Part shown: in pieces, positions 11,617-22,205 of the stretch
Layout: every line of letters starts with the position of its first letter
Position numbering within the stretch: position 1 is the stretch's first letter
Assembly: GCA_035610835.1 (NCBI GenBank)
Contig: CM069452.1
Coordinates: 72,450,919-72,514,918, forward strand
Direction of reading: 5' to 3'
Origin: Ophiura sarsii
Lineage: Eukaryota; Echinodermata; Ophiuroidea; Amphilepidida; Ophiuridae
Length of the DNA: 64,000 nucleotides
Notes under the pieces: model-generated
The model's database searches: none
Seen by the model: the letters and a program-made list of their open reading frames with translations, nothing else
What the model was told of the DNA's origin: nothing
Program-made: the position numbers and the translations under genes

Positions 11617-12057
11617 CAGTGGCGTACCGACCGGGGAGGCAGGGGGGGGGGGGGGGGGGGGGCAAGTTTCCCCCCCCCCCCTGGCTCCAAATACCGGGAC
11701 GCTAAATACCCAAGACCGGGTCGCTAAATTTGCATAAGGAAAAAAAATAGTGCCTAAAACACTGAGGAATTGGCATTATTTGTTAACTGTTGTGCTTTTT
11801 TGAGTCCAAAATGTTGTGACCGTGCGAAATTTTGTGACTGTGCGAAATTTTGTGACTGTGCGAAATTTTGTGACTATGCCCCCCCCCCCCCCCCCAATTT
11901 CACTTACGTGAAATTCACAAGTTGACTGACTGGGAAACAATTTGGGGCAACCTTTTACGAAAATTTACCGGGAAATTTACGCCACTACCGGGACGACATA
12001 CTTCTGCCCCCCCCCCCCCCCCCCCCCCCCTGGCTCACATGCCGCGGTACGCGCCTG
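11617..12057 (+). mobile_element. Non-autonomous hAT-like element, nested
   Basis: 441 bp, from CAGTGGCGTACCG to CGGTACGCGCCTG, flanked by a perfect 8-bp duplication GTCAGATG (11609-11616 and 12058-12065). Long G and C runs lie just inside both ends. The interior has direct repeats of GTGCGAAATTTTGTGACTG. An 8-bp duplication with CAGTGGCG ends is typical of the hAT superfamily. Confidence 0.9.
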
Positions 12058-12452
12058 GTCAGATGCCAACGTTCAGTGAGTCTATTGTATACGATGAGAA
12101 TTTATTTTTCCCTTGAAAAGCGGATGTCGATATCGTGCAATTCAATTTATGCAAAAATGTCAGCCTTATACAATGACAACATTAAGGCATTTAAATGTGG
12201 TTCAACGTCATGTGACTAGGGGGATATTTCCCGTGGCGCTGACCCCTGTCTCATTAAAAGCTTTAAATTAATAACCTTCCACGATCATCAATTTATTGCT
12301 CTTTACATTGAATCCAAACCTAGCTTGCAGCGACACGTTTTCACATTTAAAATACAATTTAGAAACTGGGTTCAATTTGGCTACATTTCGTCGAATACTC
12401 AATAGTTCACCGCTAGTTCATTATTATAGAGAACACATAGCCACGTCAGTAA

Positions 12453-12540
12453 GTAGTTATGGCCGAGCGGTTACGAATATGGACTAGTAATCTAATAGAT
12501 TCTCCCCTCCTCGGTTCGAATCCTGCTGAATACCTTTTTT
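12453..12540 (+). ncRNA. tRNA-Ser-derived pseudogene or SINE head
   Basis: GTAGTTATGGCCGAGCGGTT, a GGACTAGTAATC anticodon region, a long variable arm and GGTTCGAATCCTGCTG follow the order of a class II tRNA-Ser, and a TTTTTT pol III stop lies directly downstream. The anticodon loop reads CTAGTAA (anticodon AGT, not serine) and the anticodon stem is imperfect, so it is a degenerate copy. Confidence 0.7.
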
Positions 12541-13255
12541 AGAAAAAACGATTTAGTCTCTGTGTGTTGGAAAATGGCGTATATTTTTACCGTAGGTGAA
12601 TAAAAGTCGTGGCCCTGACCCCTGTCCAAAAATGTATTACAAATAAATATATTTTTGATCAAGTTTAATACGTTAGGAACATTTCTTATGCATAAAGTTT
12701 TTGCTATGACGTCTAAAAATCATCAAAAATACGATGTTTACGATCGCATTGAAAATGCATCTTTATCGACTCAAAGATAGTAACAAAAATCGTGTTTTTT
12801 ATTAAATCGGAAATGACATCTTACATAAATAGGACTTCCCCTTCAAAATGAGCCTAAGATGATCAAAAATTGATGGAGGCAATCCTTCACAATCGCGAGT
12901 TGTAAATGATCCGATTTCTATTTTTGTTTGTTTAGAAATCTCACTTCACTGGCGGCCGGGGCGAACATAGACGGTATTTTCATGCCTTGACTTCTGACTG
13001 GGTAGATTTGCGATTTCTACCAGGCGATTTTTTCAGCTATTGTTGACAATGTCATCGCTACCCCCACTTTTCAATATTTCAGCTACTGACGAGAAGAAGA
13101 AAATTGGGTCATTTTTGCGATTTTTTTGTCGGTACATCATGACTTTCGTAACTACCCCCCCCCCCCCCCCCACCCCCAGTTTCCAAAAGCTGGGTACGCC
13201 ACTGACTGAGTGCTGAACTCATCATGTTCATTGCTGCTGCGAGCATCTTACTATA

Positions 13256-14269
13256 AATCTGTGTGGGGGTGTGTGTTTTTGTTATCCTTATATCTCCGTT
13301 AGTTTTGATCAAAGTGGCGCATAATTTGCATGCAATATCGAGGAAATAACGGTGTGTTAAAGTTTATTCCAGTGAAATTGGTTAACAATTTGCTCCAAAA
13401 ACAGCAAATCACCTCTCAGATTTGGCTCATAAATGCCACTAGAATTGAACAACATTGTGCGTTGCGCGTACTGCCGCGTAATCATACCGTGGTATCGCGT
13501 TGCGTGTCGCGTTTGCGCAAATGCTAAATGCTAGCTTCACTGTCTATAATCACTGTCATAATGGTATAATGATATATTACTAAATTCAAGCTATTTCACA
13601 CGAGCATGTTTCGTCGTTGTTCGCGGAGCTGCGTCCAGATGCCTGAAATGTGCTAACTAACGTGCGTGACGATATCACGATTGACGCGCGGTCATTTTTT
13701 GAATGTGCCCGGGTACGCACCTCTGGGTTTACGCACATACGAATGCACACAAGTTCGCACGCATAGAATGGAGTTGACCATAGCATTATGACACTGACTA
13801 TACGCTACTTGTATACGCAATCCTATTTCAAAATAAAAGCAAGGCTCTCCCCTAGTATCAGCGGGCCCAACCGATATTTTAAACCAGCTAATATGCATAA
13901 AAATAATATAATTTATTAATATGCACCGAACGCATTGTCAGCTATAACTTGAATTTCATTTAATTCAAATTGGTCATTTCAAACGGGAGATATGTGCACT
14001 TTTCCAAGGTACCTCTATGAATGCAAAAGTTTAACTCACGCATTTTGAAATGTCAATCAATGGCGTGTTGGTATTCACAATGCCTACAATGGACAATGGG
14101 GTATATTTGGAACACTTTCATGTATAAATTCAAGTATAAAGAAGTAGCTAGTGTACCCATATATGCAATGAAGACATTGGTTAATGTTTAACAAAAGTAT
14201 TTGTCGTGATTTTCTAAAAACGGGACCTGAATATTTTGACTCACCCTGTATACAAACCAACATCAGATT
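13256..14269. other. Non-coding stretch
   Basis: No gene seen. CpG-rich short words occur at 13455-13515. At 14213-14255 there is a single transposon-like end (AATATTTTGACTCACCCTGT followed by ATA), without a partner found in the window. Confidence 0.35.
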
Positions 14270-15671
14270 TGTATTTAGAGAATAAAATATAGTTCTAATA
14301 CTATATACTGTATACGATGGTCTTATAATGTAAAGGCTGTACCATAGAGTCGTATATAGCAAAACAGCTAAGAACTATGTTTGATTCTCATTCATATTTA
14401 GATTATTGGTTATTTTGGTCTTTAATCAGTTTGTTAGATTTATTTTAACAACAAAAATAATAATCAAACAACATTATTATATAGTGGGTGTGGTTTGAGA
14501 GGTCAGCAGGCAATTTAATTGGTTTTGGCTGATTTTGAACCGACTCGCCCATGCATTATGAGACAATGTTGTATAGTTTGGGGCGGGATTTAATTCATCG
14601 AAAAATAATACCTTCAGCGCGTATGATCAACGCGTCATCCAGTGGCGTAGCTGGGATTTTTTTCAGGGGGGGGGGGGGGGGGGGGGGGGGCAAGATTTCT
14701 GAAATTTTCGTAAAAGATTGCCCCAATTTTTTTTCCCAGTCACCAAGTCGTGAATTTCACGTAAGTGGGGGTGGGGGGGGGGGGGGGGGTGGGGGGGGGG
14801 GGTGGGGGTGTGGTTCAAAACATTTCGCACGGTCAAAAAAATCGCACAGTACATGTACTATTTTGCCTTTTTTTGACTATTTGGGCTGAATATACCAATA
14901 TATAACCGCCCGCCATCTCGGTCTTTTATCATTATTTCCGATTTTTCATTTTTTTTAGAGGAGCTGTCAGGGGGGCATTCCCCCCCCCCCCCCCCCCCCC
15001 CCCCCCCCTGAGCTACGCCACTGGCGTCATCGCGTTAGCGTCCCCTACATAAAGTCGCCGCCGTATGCGTTGTGGGTATAACGCAGCGATGACAGGTGCG
15101 TGTGTGCTAAATAACGCGTTTAATTTGAAGCAGGATGTTGGAAAACAGCTGGATTCGCCGATTTTATAAAGGGGGAAATTTGTTGTTGTTTGTTTAAAAT
15201 AAATCTAACAAACTGTGTTATTTTATGATAAAAGATCAAAATAACTAATAACTAATAAACTAAATATTAGAATGAGAATAAAACATAGTTCTTAGCTGTT
15301 TTGCTATAGACGATGGTGTTATAATGTATAGGCTGTACCATATTTGTGTCGTCGTGTATTGACGCCTGCGGCGACCATACACGACTCCAAATATTGTACA
15401 GCCTATACACTATAAGGCTAAGAACTATTATATGTTTTATTCTCTAAACGTACAACAACTTTTCCCCTTTATAAAATCGGCGAATCCATCGAGCTGTTTA
15501 CCAACTTCTTGCTTCGAATTAATTGCGTTCTTTAGCACACGCGCATATGGCAACGCTGGGTTACACGCACAACGCATACGCCGGCGACTTTGTGTAGGGG
15601 GCGCTAACGCAATGATCATGCGCACTGAATGTATCATTATTCAAACGAATCAAGCCCCGCCCTAAATGTCT
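14270..15671. repeat. Cluster of nested inverted repeats
   Basis: Several palindromic relations overlap. The segment 14550-14639 plus 15024-15190 matches the reverse complement of 15450-15671 (GCGTTAGCG, GTCGCCG, GTATGCGTTGTG, GATTTTATAAAG). The segment 14340-14450 matches the reverse complement of about 15180-15330 (AGATTTATTTTAAC and GCTAAGAACTATGTTT). The centre 15320-15410 is itself a hairpin around GGCTGTACC/GTACAGCC. No coding region was seen. Confidence 0.75.
14640..15023 (+). mobile_element. Non-autonomous hAT-like element
   Basis: 384 bp, from CAGTGGCGTAGCTGGG to AGCTACGCCACTG, flanked by a perfect 8-bp duplication GCGTCATC (14632-14639 and 15024-15031). Long G runs at the left and a C run at the right are subterminal. 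It belongs to the same family as 30981-31367. Confidence 0.93.
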
Positions 15672-15830
15672 CATAATATAAACTGCTCACAAAAAGTATC
15701 GAAACACTTAGAAATGATCCAATACATAACGGCTCGAAAGGGTATGCATTAATCGAAGCCAATAACCTAGTGCATAATTTTGTTCTGCGTATTTTGACAC
15801 CTCGATCGTTGAGATACGATGTTTTTTTGT
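15672..15830 (+). repeat. Left arm of palindromic DNA element hosting the LINE
   Basis: ATATAAACTGCTCACAAAAA then GTATCGAAACACTTAG, continuing to GAGATACGATG, is repeated in inverted orientation at 21511-21684. The arms are about 150-165 bp with few mismatches. The outer end with TA fits a Tc1/mariner-type terminus. Confidence 0.9.
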
Positions 15831-15878
15831 TTTTTTTTAAATTTTTTTAATTTTTTTAATTTTTTTAATTTTTTTTAG
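15821..15878 (-). other. LINE A-rich 3' tail
   Basis: On the minus strand this is a run of A blocks separated by TT at intervals of about nine bases, ending next to the arm of the host palindrome. It marks the 3' end and target-primed integration. Confidence 0.85.
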
Positions 15879-16170
15879 TTTGCATTCATTTTATTTCTCA
15901 TTCATCTATAATATTCTATACATAGTTATATAACATAATAACAATATATCAAACATACTGGTATCAATAAGTTACAAATATGAAAAAGAAACATGACTCT
16001 AACAGCGAACAGCATGTACCAACAATTACCATTAGCATGAAGATAGATGGCTAATGATCATCAATGGCACATGACCTTCGCAGTTGAGTTGACACACAAA
16101 GCAATATATAATATGGGCTGTCATGTACATGTGTTTTACAAGAAGAATATCAGAACCTACTATTTACTAT

Positions 16171-19100
16171 TTACTCTGTGCTATGTAGGCTTTTGCCAAT
16201 CTTATGCCACATATTTTCACTGTGTCTCAAGATACTAATTCTCCATTTTAATTCGTATAGAAACCATTTAAATGCATCAACGTTTTTATTATCAGTGATC
16301 TTGATATGTCTGGATCTATATAGAGTGAACGACGCCAGACTAAGCATTCTATTTAGCATTACATTCAATACATTTTGATTATCTGGTTTATAACCAAGCA
16401 CAATGATTTTTAACGATATCTCTGGACATGGAATATTGTTAGAAATAATAAATCTTTTAAAATGAACCCAAAAGCTTTTTGACAAAGGACAGGCAATAAA
16501 TGAATGTAGATAATCATCTGATGTGTTGCACTCAAAACAATTGGGTGAGTTCGCCTTATTCCATTTATATAAGTTTGCTTTGGTAGCGATGATTCTATAT
16601 AATAATTTGTAATTGAACTCTGCCAATTTTCTCTCTTTTTCAAGAATAGTTTTCATAGTCCAAATATCGTCCCATTTTGGTGACGTAGACAGTTCCTGTG
16701 CCCATCTTTTCTGAATTATTGGCACGACTGTAAACTTTTTAACTACATGAACGTAAATATACCTTGATTGCCAATACATTATATTTACACGTTTTTTATT
16801 TACATATATACATGAGGTTCTTAAACGAGTACTTATTTCAATAGGCATATTGTTGGCGTTTAATAAAGCCAACCAATTCTTTGGAATTGATTTGAAAATA
16901 ATAAAAAGCTCTGCAATCCAGTTGTGCTTATTTTTAAGCTTGTCAAGTATGTATGTAGTGGAAAAGATACCATCATTATTTATAAGATCATTGATATATA
17001 TTATATCACTATCAATCCAGTGTTTGAAATACAAGGTCTTGCCATTGTGCATGATCAGGTCATTTCCCCATATAATATGACTTTTGACCCTTAATGAGTC
17101 GTTGATTGGTAAGTTTCTGTAATCATTTTCTAGATTATGCCATGCTTTTACCAGATCTGAATAAAATTTTGGTAGACCAATTAACGATGGGGCATTCTTT
17201 GCTTCCACAAAATTCATATTTAAGATTAAAAAGTTTGGACCATGAGCATTTAAATAGCGTTTAAAAAGATATTTCCATTTACTATCATCATCATACATAT
17301 AACGTTTTAACCATATACATTTCAAAGCTATACACTGAGATTTAAAATCACACATTTTTATTCCTCCCATATTGTAGTTTCGAATGAGAGTCTTTCTCTT
17401 TATTTTCTCCTGTTTTTTATTCCATAAGAAATTGAAAATGATTGAGTTCACTTCATTCGTGAAGTTTTCAGGAACGGGTACACAAGACATTAAAAATGCT
17501 AAATTGGATATACCAAGACATTTTATAATAGTTGCTTTACCATACAGCGTTAGCTTTCTTCTATACCATGAGTTCAAGATTCGAATGAGTCGATCTTTTT
17601 TCTCTTGCCAAATGCTCTTGTAACATTCTATCATATTGTGTCCAAAATAAACACCAAGAGACTTAACATTTTCAGTTGGCCATTTTACAGAGTTATGTTT
17701 TACAAAGTGACCAAATGCTAAACCTTGAGTTTTTTCCACATTAATCTTTGGTCCTGCAAAATATCCAAATGTATTAATGATTTTCAACATGCTATCAAGA
17801 GATTCTTTCGTTGAGCAGAAAAGAGTTGTATCGTCAGCAAATTGGCTAATACGAGCTTCACATTTTTCTTCGTTATTGTCATCAATGACAATACCTGAGA
17901 TAGTTTTATCCTGTCTTATGTTCAAAGCTAAGACTTCGGAGACTACAACAAACAAGAGTGCAGATAACGGACAGCCCTGACGCAAACCTCTGCTCAATCT
18001 AAAGAACTTTGATTTCCAACCAAGATTTAAAACAGAACTCTCAATATTATTATACATTACTGTAATCCAATTGATAAACGATGGTCCAAAATTAAACTTC
18101 TGTAATGTTTGAACTATAAAGTTCCATTCGACGGTGTCGAAAGCTTTTTCGAAATCTACAAACAAAATTGCAGCCGATTTATTCTCATTTATACATAAAT
18201 TAATAACATCATCAATTAATCTTATATTTGTACCAATATATCTACCTTTTATGTAACCAGTTTGATCTGTATGTATGATTTTACTTATAACTTTCTTCAA
18301 ACGATTTGCCAATACCACTGACATGATTTTGTAGTCAGTGTTCAACAGACTTATTGGGCGCCAGTTTTTTAATTGCAGTTTGTCGCCTTTTTTGTAAATT
18401 AAACTGATAATTGCTCTTCTTTGAGTGGGTGACATGTGACCTTTTTCGATGCAGCAATTTAATGAGTTAATCACTAAGGTACTTATGCAATTCCAGAACA
18501 CTTTATAAAACTCTGCTGGAATACCATCACAACCTGGACTTTTACCTGGTCTTAGTTGATCTACTGCTTCTTTACATTCATTATGCGTCAATAAACCTTC
18601 ACATTTACCTTGTTCTTCTTCGGTTAAAATCTTAGGAAATGTTGTATTATTCAGATACCCTTTAATATTATCACTATCAACATTAGCACTTGTATACAGA
18701 TTGGTGTAAAACCTTTCCTCTTCCTTCATAATATCTGATTGCTTAGTAACCAAGGAATCGTCAGGTAGTTTGAGTTTTGTGATAGACTTTTTTGTTGCGT
18801 GAAACTTTTCGAGACCAAGAAAATACGCACTACTTTTTTCTCCTTCTTCGTACCATCTTGTTCGAGATCTCACTATTTGCCCCTTTACTGTATTTTCATA
18901 CATCTTGTCAAGTATACCGTTTACTCTATCAATTTCATTTACAACACTTATATCGGGAAAGCGGATAGCATTTAGACCTTTTAAATAAGACACTAAATTC
19001 TTCTCAACCTGACGTTTTTGTTGCTGTTTTGTCACACAATATCTCACCGAGAATTCTCTTATTTGGACCTTACAATATTCCCATAATAAGTGGTCATCAT

Positions 19101-19944
19101 TTATGGATTCTGCTTTTTCATTAACACCATGGATGATATCTTGTATACCTTTTACATATGCAACATCATTTAAAACTGATGTATTTAATTTCCAATTACC
19201 TGGCCCTCTTTTCTCAGTATTGATTTGGAATTTCAAGGAAACAGCTTGGTGATCCGAGCGCACACTCGGTCTTATATCACATGAATTAACAACATCTACA
19301 AGATTTTTACTTACAAGAATGAAATCGATTCTTGTTCTTACAAGAGGTGTTTTCTGTCTATATGTGTATTGTCTTTTTGATGGATTGAATGTCCTCCAAA
19401 TATCTAGAAGGTTACGATTATTTATTTCTGCATTAAGATATTTTGCATCTTTATTGACACACATTATTCCACCTTCTTTGTCTTCTGCTTGATTCAAGCA
19501 GGTGTTAAAGTCACCACCTAGGACAAGGGCGTGATCATCTGGAACATGTTGATCAATTTTCTTGAACATTTTTGTGTAAAAGTTATACCTTTCTTTCATA
19601 TTATTCGGAGCATATATATTCATAAGGGTAGTCTTTTGGTCATCAATAACCGTGTTTATCATCAACATTCTACCATTTTCATCAGAGTGTGTGTCGTTTA
19701 CTTTTATATCTGCAGAGGATTTAATTAATATTGAGACACCTCTGGCATTTGATGCACCACATGAATGATATGAAACACCATCAGGCCAATCGCATATATC
19801 ATGATTTACAATGAGTTCATTTGTGAAATGTGTTTCTTGCATAAACAGTACAGTTCCATTTTGATTGCAAAACCAATTGTAAACTTGCAATCTTTTTGCA
19901 CGGTCTTTGAGACCGTTCACATTAAGAGTTATAACATGTATCAT
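16171..19944 (-). CDS. LINE ORF2: APE endonuclease / reverse transcriptase
   Basis: About 1257 residues from the ATG at 19944. A longer frame starts at a TTG at 19968 and is less likely. The protein nicks target DNA and copies the LINE RNA at the nick. The N-terminal 240 residues show the AP-endonuclease signature (TLNVNGLKD, QETHF, IYAPN, GGDFN, SDHQAV). The reverse transcriptase follows at about 450-760, with PGKSPGCDGIPAEFYK, NWRPISLLN, FVDFEKAFDTVEW, GLRQGCPLSALLF and the catalytic FADD at about residue 700 (near 17840). A C-terminal CX2C...HX4C knuckle (CFEC...HSFIAC) lies at about 1170-1190. This organisation matches the L1 superclade, probably Tx1-like. No stop or frameshift was seen. 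It lies 69 bp downstream of ORF1. Confidence 0.95.
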   Translation of the reverse strand: MIHVITLNVNGLKDRAKRLQVYNWFCNQNGTVLFMQETHFTNELIVNHDICDWPDGVSYHSCGASNARGVSILIKSSADIKVNDTHSDENGRMLMINTVIDDQKTTLMNIYAPNNMKERYNFYTKMFKKIDQHVPDDHALVLGGDFNTCLNQAEDKEGGIMCVNKDAKYLNAEINNRNLLDIWRTFNPSKRQYTYRQKTPLVRTRIDFILVSKNLVDVVNSCDIRPSVRSDHQAVSLKFQINTEKRGPGNWKLNTSVLNDVAYVKGIQDIIHGVNEKAESINDDHLLWEYCKVQIREFSVRYCVTKQQQKRQVEKNLVSYLKGLNAIRFPDISVVNEIDRVNGILDKMYENTVKGQIVRSRTRWYEEGEKSSAYFLGLEKFHATKKSITKLKLPDDSLVTKQSDIMKEEERFYTNLYTSANVDSDNIKGYLNNTTFPKILTEEEQGKCEGLLTHNECKEAVDQLRPGKSPGCDGIPAEFYKVFWNCISTLVINSLNCCIEKGHMSPTQRRAIISLIYKKGDKLQLKNWRPISLLNTDYKIMSVVLANRLKKVISKIIHTDQTGYIKGRYIGTNIRLIDDVINLCINENKSAAILFVDFEKAFDTVEWNFIVQTLQKFNFGPSFINWITVMYNNIESSVLNLGWKSKFFRLSRGLRQGCPLSALLFVVVSEVLALNIRQDKTISGIVIDDNNEEKCEARISQFADDTTLFCSTKESLDSMLKIINTFGYFAGPKINVEKTQGLAFGHFVKHNSVKWPTENVKSLGVYFGHNMIECYKSIWQEKKDRLIRILNSWYRRKLTLYGKATIIKCLGISNLAFLMSCVPVPENFTNEVNSIIFNFLWNKKQEKIKRKTLIRNYNMGGIKMCDFKSQCIALKCIWLKRYMYDDDSKWKYLFKRYLNAHGPNFLILNMNFVEAKNAPSLIGLPKFYSDLVKAWHNLENDYRNLPINDSLRVKSHIIWGNDLIMHNGKTLYFKHWIDSDIIYINDLINNDGIFSTTYILDKLKNKHNWIAELFIIFKSIPKNWLALLNANNMPIEISTRLRTSCIYVNKKRVNIMYWQSRYIYVHVVKKFTVVPIIQKRWAQELSTSPKWDDIWTMKTILEKERKLAEFNYKLLYRIIATKANLYKWNKANSPNCFECNTSDDYLHSFIACPLSKSFWVHFKRFIISNNIPCPEISLKIIVLGYKPDNQNVLNVMLNRMLSLASFTLYRSRHIKITDNKNVDAFKWFLYELKWRISILRHSENMWHKIGKSLHSTE

Positions 19945-20013
19945 GAGTAATAAGATAAGTGAGGACAATTACTACTGTGTAATAAATATACTGTTCATTC
20001 ATTGTTCGTTTGT

Positions 20014-21177
20014 TTATTTCCTTGCGTCAAACTCACTGCTGTCTGTTCCATAATCATAGGGCGCGTTTGCGTTTGCTGAGTTCTCGCGTTGGCGTTTTCT
20101 GTCTGGTGTGCGTTTTGTTTTTTTGCCAGACCTGAGCTTACGGCGATTGCTTGTTGGTTTGCGTGATTTTGAACTTGCGCGATTTTCGTCGACTGTATCA
20201 ACTGTGCCAACTGTGCCATTGGCGATGGCTGGAATTTCATCTGCATCTGATTTACACGGTGATTTTGACCATGCGCGATTTTCGTCGATATTAGTGGTAT
20301 TATCACTGGTGATAGCAGGGTCTTCATCCCCATCTGAACACACTGAGCGCGTGTCCTCCGGAGGATTTGTTGACGGTGCTTTGTCTTGAGTAACAGTTGT
20401 TGATCTGTTTGATTCGGCTGAGCGAGTTTCTTCATTCAATGTACTGCTGCGTTCAATATCTGTACGTTGTTGATCCGCGATATAATTGCATCGGGGGTCG
20501 CCTCGCTTGTGCCCTGTTTGGAAACAGTCAAAGCACAAGGTGCATTGATTTGGGGTATGCCCAGTCTGGTTACAGACGGTACATGTCACGGACTCGTTTT
20601 GTTCTCTGTATCTGATGCTAGCAGTAAAACCTGCTAGTGGCAGCTGTTTTGGTATTGGGTTATTAGGATTGGGGTCCATATACAAGAACCGGCGGCCAGT
20701 TTTAAATCTTGTGAGTTTGCCATGATCATCACGGGCCAACTCATTCCTAATCTGACCAATTACTGTTGAGTTCTTTTCTTTGCATATCGCTTCAAAGTCA
20801 GCAAATATCTGCTCATTGGACACACTGAGGGGGATTCCTCCTATCATCACCTTTGTTGCCTCCCTATTATTTTGAGTTAGGAAGGGGTTTCTGTCATAGA
20901 GATGTACATGCTGATCACGTAAGGTTATCCCTGTTGCCAAGATCTGGATACGTGTTCTTACATCACTTTTGTCAGAGAAATATATTCTCCATAGCCCTCG
21001 TATGATTTGGGATCCATCAATATGGTTGATGCCCGCTATTTTCTCTGCTGCAATACACACTTCGTATACAGAGAGATAGCCTGTATCGATAACATCGGAT
21101 TGTTTGAAATAGACCGGCAGGTTTGGTACAGGTTCCCCCGGTTTAGTTCCGGGTTTAGTGCTGAATTTTGCAGCCAT
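20014..21177 (-). CDS. LINE ORF1: nucleic-acid-binding protein with two zinc knuckles
   Basis: 387 residues from the ATG at 21177, in good context (AACATGG). The open frame extends upstream to a GTG at 21240 but has no earlier ATG. The middle (about 130-225) resembles an RRM-like fold (KVMIGGIPLSVSNEQIFADF). Two knuckles follow: CTVCNQTGHTPNQC (CX2CX4HX4C) and CFDCFQTGHKRGDPRC (CX2CX4HX6C). The C-terminal third is Ser/Thr/Asp-rich and ends with a basic segment. By analogy with Tx1/L1 ORF1 proteins it binds the LINE RNA to form the RNP. The order ORF1-ORF2 and the shared tail place it in the same element. Confidence 0.9.
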   Translation of the reverse strand: MAAKFSTKPGTKPGEPVPNLPVYFKQSDVIDTGYLSVYEVCIAAEKIAGINHIDGSQIIRGLWRIYFSDKSDVRTRIQILATGITLRDQHVHLYDRNPFLTQNNREATKVMIGGIPLSVSNEQIFADFEAICKEKNSTVIGQIRNELARDDHGKLTRFKTGRRFLYMDPNPNNPIPKQLPLAGFTASIRYREQNESVTCTVCNQTGHTPNQCTLCFDCFQTGHKRGDPRCNYIADQQRTDIERSSTLNEETRSAESNRSTTVTQDKAPSTNPPEDTRSVCSDGDEDPAITSDNTTNIDENRAWSKSPCKSDADEIPAIANGTVGTVDTVDENRASSKSRKPTSNRRKLRSGKKTKRTPDRKRQRENSANANAPYDYGTDSSEFDARK

Positions 21178-21510
21178 GTTACTATAGTATCTATTTCTAT
21201 GTGATGGTGAGGCGGTAGATTCAAAAATATGGTTTATCACTACGTAGCTCTATGTGGTTTACAACTTACGTAGCTCGGCAGATCGTTGAGATTTGTCGAC
21301 GCTGACTAGCTTTCTGTCGTAAATGATGGAGTCGCAGAAATCAGTAAATTTTGGCAGGTTTTTGTAGCAGGTTTTTGAGACACCGTCGCGTGCAACGGAC
21401 AGCTCGTATTCGTAAATCACGAATTTGATCATTCCAAACAGTAATGCAAACCTCTTTCTATAGGATGATTGTCACTTTTGAAACTGGACCCACGACCATC
21501 GAAATGACAA

Positions 21511-21684
21511 TAACTCCGCTCCGCAACATCGTATCTCATCGATCGAGGTGTCAAAATACGCAGAACAATATTATACACTTGGTTATTTGCTTCGATTAAT
21601 GCATACCCTTTCGAGCCGCTATATATTGGATCATTTCTAAGTGTTTCGATACTTTTTGTGAGCAGTTTATATTGCGTATCGGAT
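21511..21684 (-). repeat. Right arm of palindromic DNA element hosting the LINE
   Basis: Inverted copy of 15672-15830. CATCGTATCTCATCGATCGA, GCATACCCTTTCGAGCCGC, AGTGTTTCGATACTTTTTGT and GAGCAGTTTATAT mirror the left arm. The arm continues inward by GCGGAGCGGAG-type sequence that the left arm lacks. Confidence 0.9.
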
Positions 21685-21972
21685 GAAAATCAGCAATAAA
21701 ACACCAATCACAGTCCAGTGACATCCAAAACCACACCCACTGTAAATATGGTAAAGAATCTACAATATTGCAATGAAATCAAAGTAAAACAAAGTACACC
21801 CTAACACATAAAGAAGTTCGTCACACTTAAGTGATGTGTGACGATCCATTTTTACTCTTCAAATTAAAGGATGTTAATGATTTGAACAACCATAACGAAC
21901 AACAGTTTATAACAGACGGGAACAATAGCAGACAAGGCATTGAGAGACTATTTATGTTTCTTTCAAACAAGT
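21685..21972. other. Non-coding stretch
   Basis: No gene or repeat terminus recognised between the palindromic element and the next MITE. Confidence 0.35.
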
Positions 21973-22205
21973 TTAAAAATTTCCACGCGGCTATTTTAGT
22001 TTTACCACACAAAACAGATGTTTCAAAAGCCTTTCCAAAATTTCAAGTAATCTCAAGAATTAGTGAATCAATACAAGGTATATTTGTACTTATTTTAATG
22101 TATTTCTTGTGGTGATTCCAAATATGGTGATGGAAATTCAATCATTTTGACATTTTTGAAACATTTTGTTCGGTTCATAGACGCCTGCCGCGTGGAAAGT
22201 GTTAA
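21973..22205 (+). mobile_element. TTAA MITE (piggyBac-like)
   Basis: Begins TTAAAAATTTCCACGCGG and ends CGCGTGGAAAGTGTTAA. TTAA at both ends (21973-21976 and 22202-22205) fits the target duplication of the piggyBac superfamily. The interior aligns with 26629-26881. Confidence 0.75.

Larger units (their letters stand above)
11530..13204 (+). mobile_element. hAT-like element inserted into R2, itself hit by a second hAT-like element
   Basis: The ends are CAGTGGCGAACCC and GGGTACGCCACTG. The intact R2 copy at about 23090-23110 reads through ATACCGTGCTGAACTCATC, which places this segment as an insertion. The 8-bp duplication is imperfect (ACCGTGCT on the left; ACTGAGTGCT region on the right). Inside lie the nested element 11617-12057 and a tRNA-Ser-like module at 12453-12534. 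No transposase was seen. Confidence 0.7.
15821..21508 (-). mobile_element. Full-length LINE, L1/Tx1-like, with two ORFs
   Basis: Read on the minus strand, the element has a 5' leader (about 21508-21178), ORF1, a 69-bp gap, ORF2, a 3' UTR of about 290 bp and an A-rich tail of AATTAAAAAAATT units at 15821-15878. Both ORFs are open, so the copy is young or recently active. It occupies the middle of a palindromic DNA element. No direct target duplication is obvious, and the 5' junction is uncertain by some tens of bases because the host palindrome's centre is unknown. Confidence 0.9.

Noticed and set aside
19995..20435. Gln/Thr-rich frame overlapping LINE ORF1
   Set aside because: Shadow frame of the low-complexity C-terminal part of ORF1; no start context and no motif.
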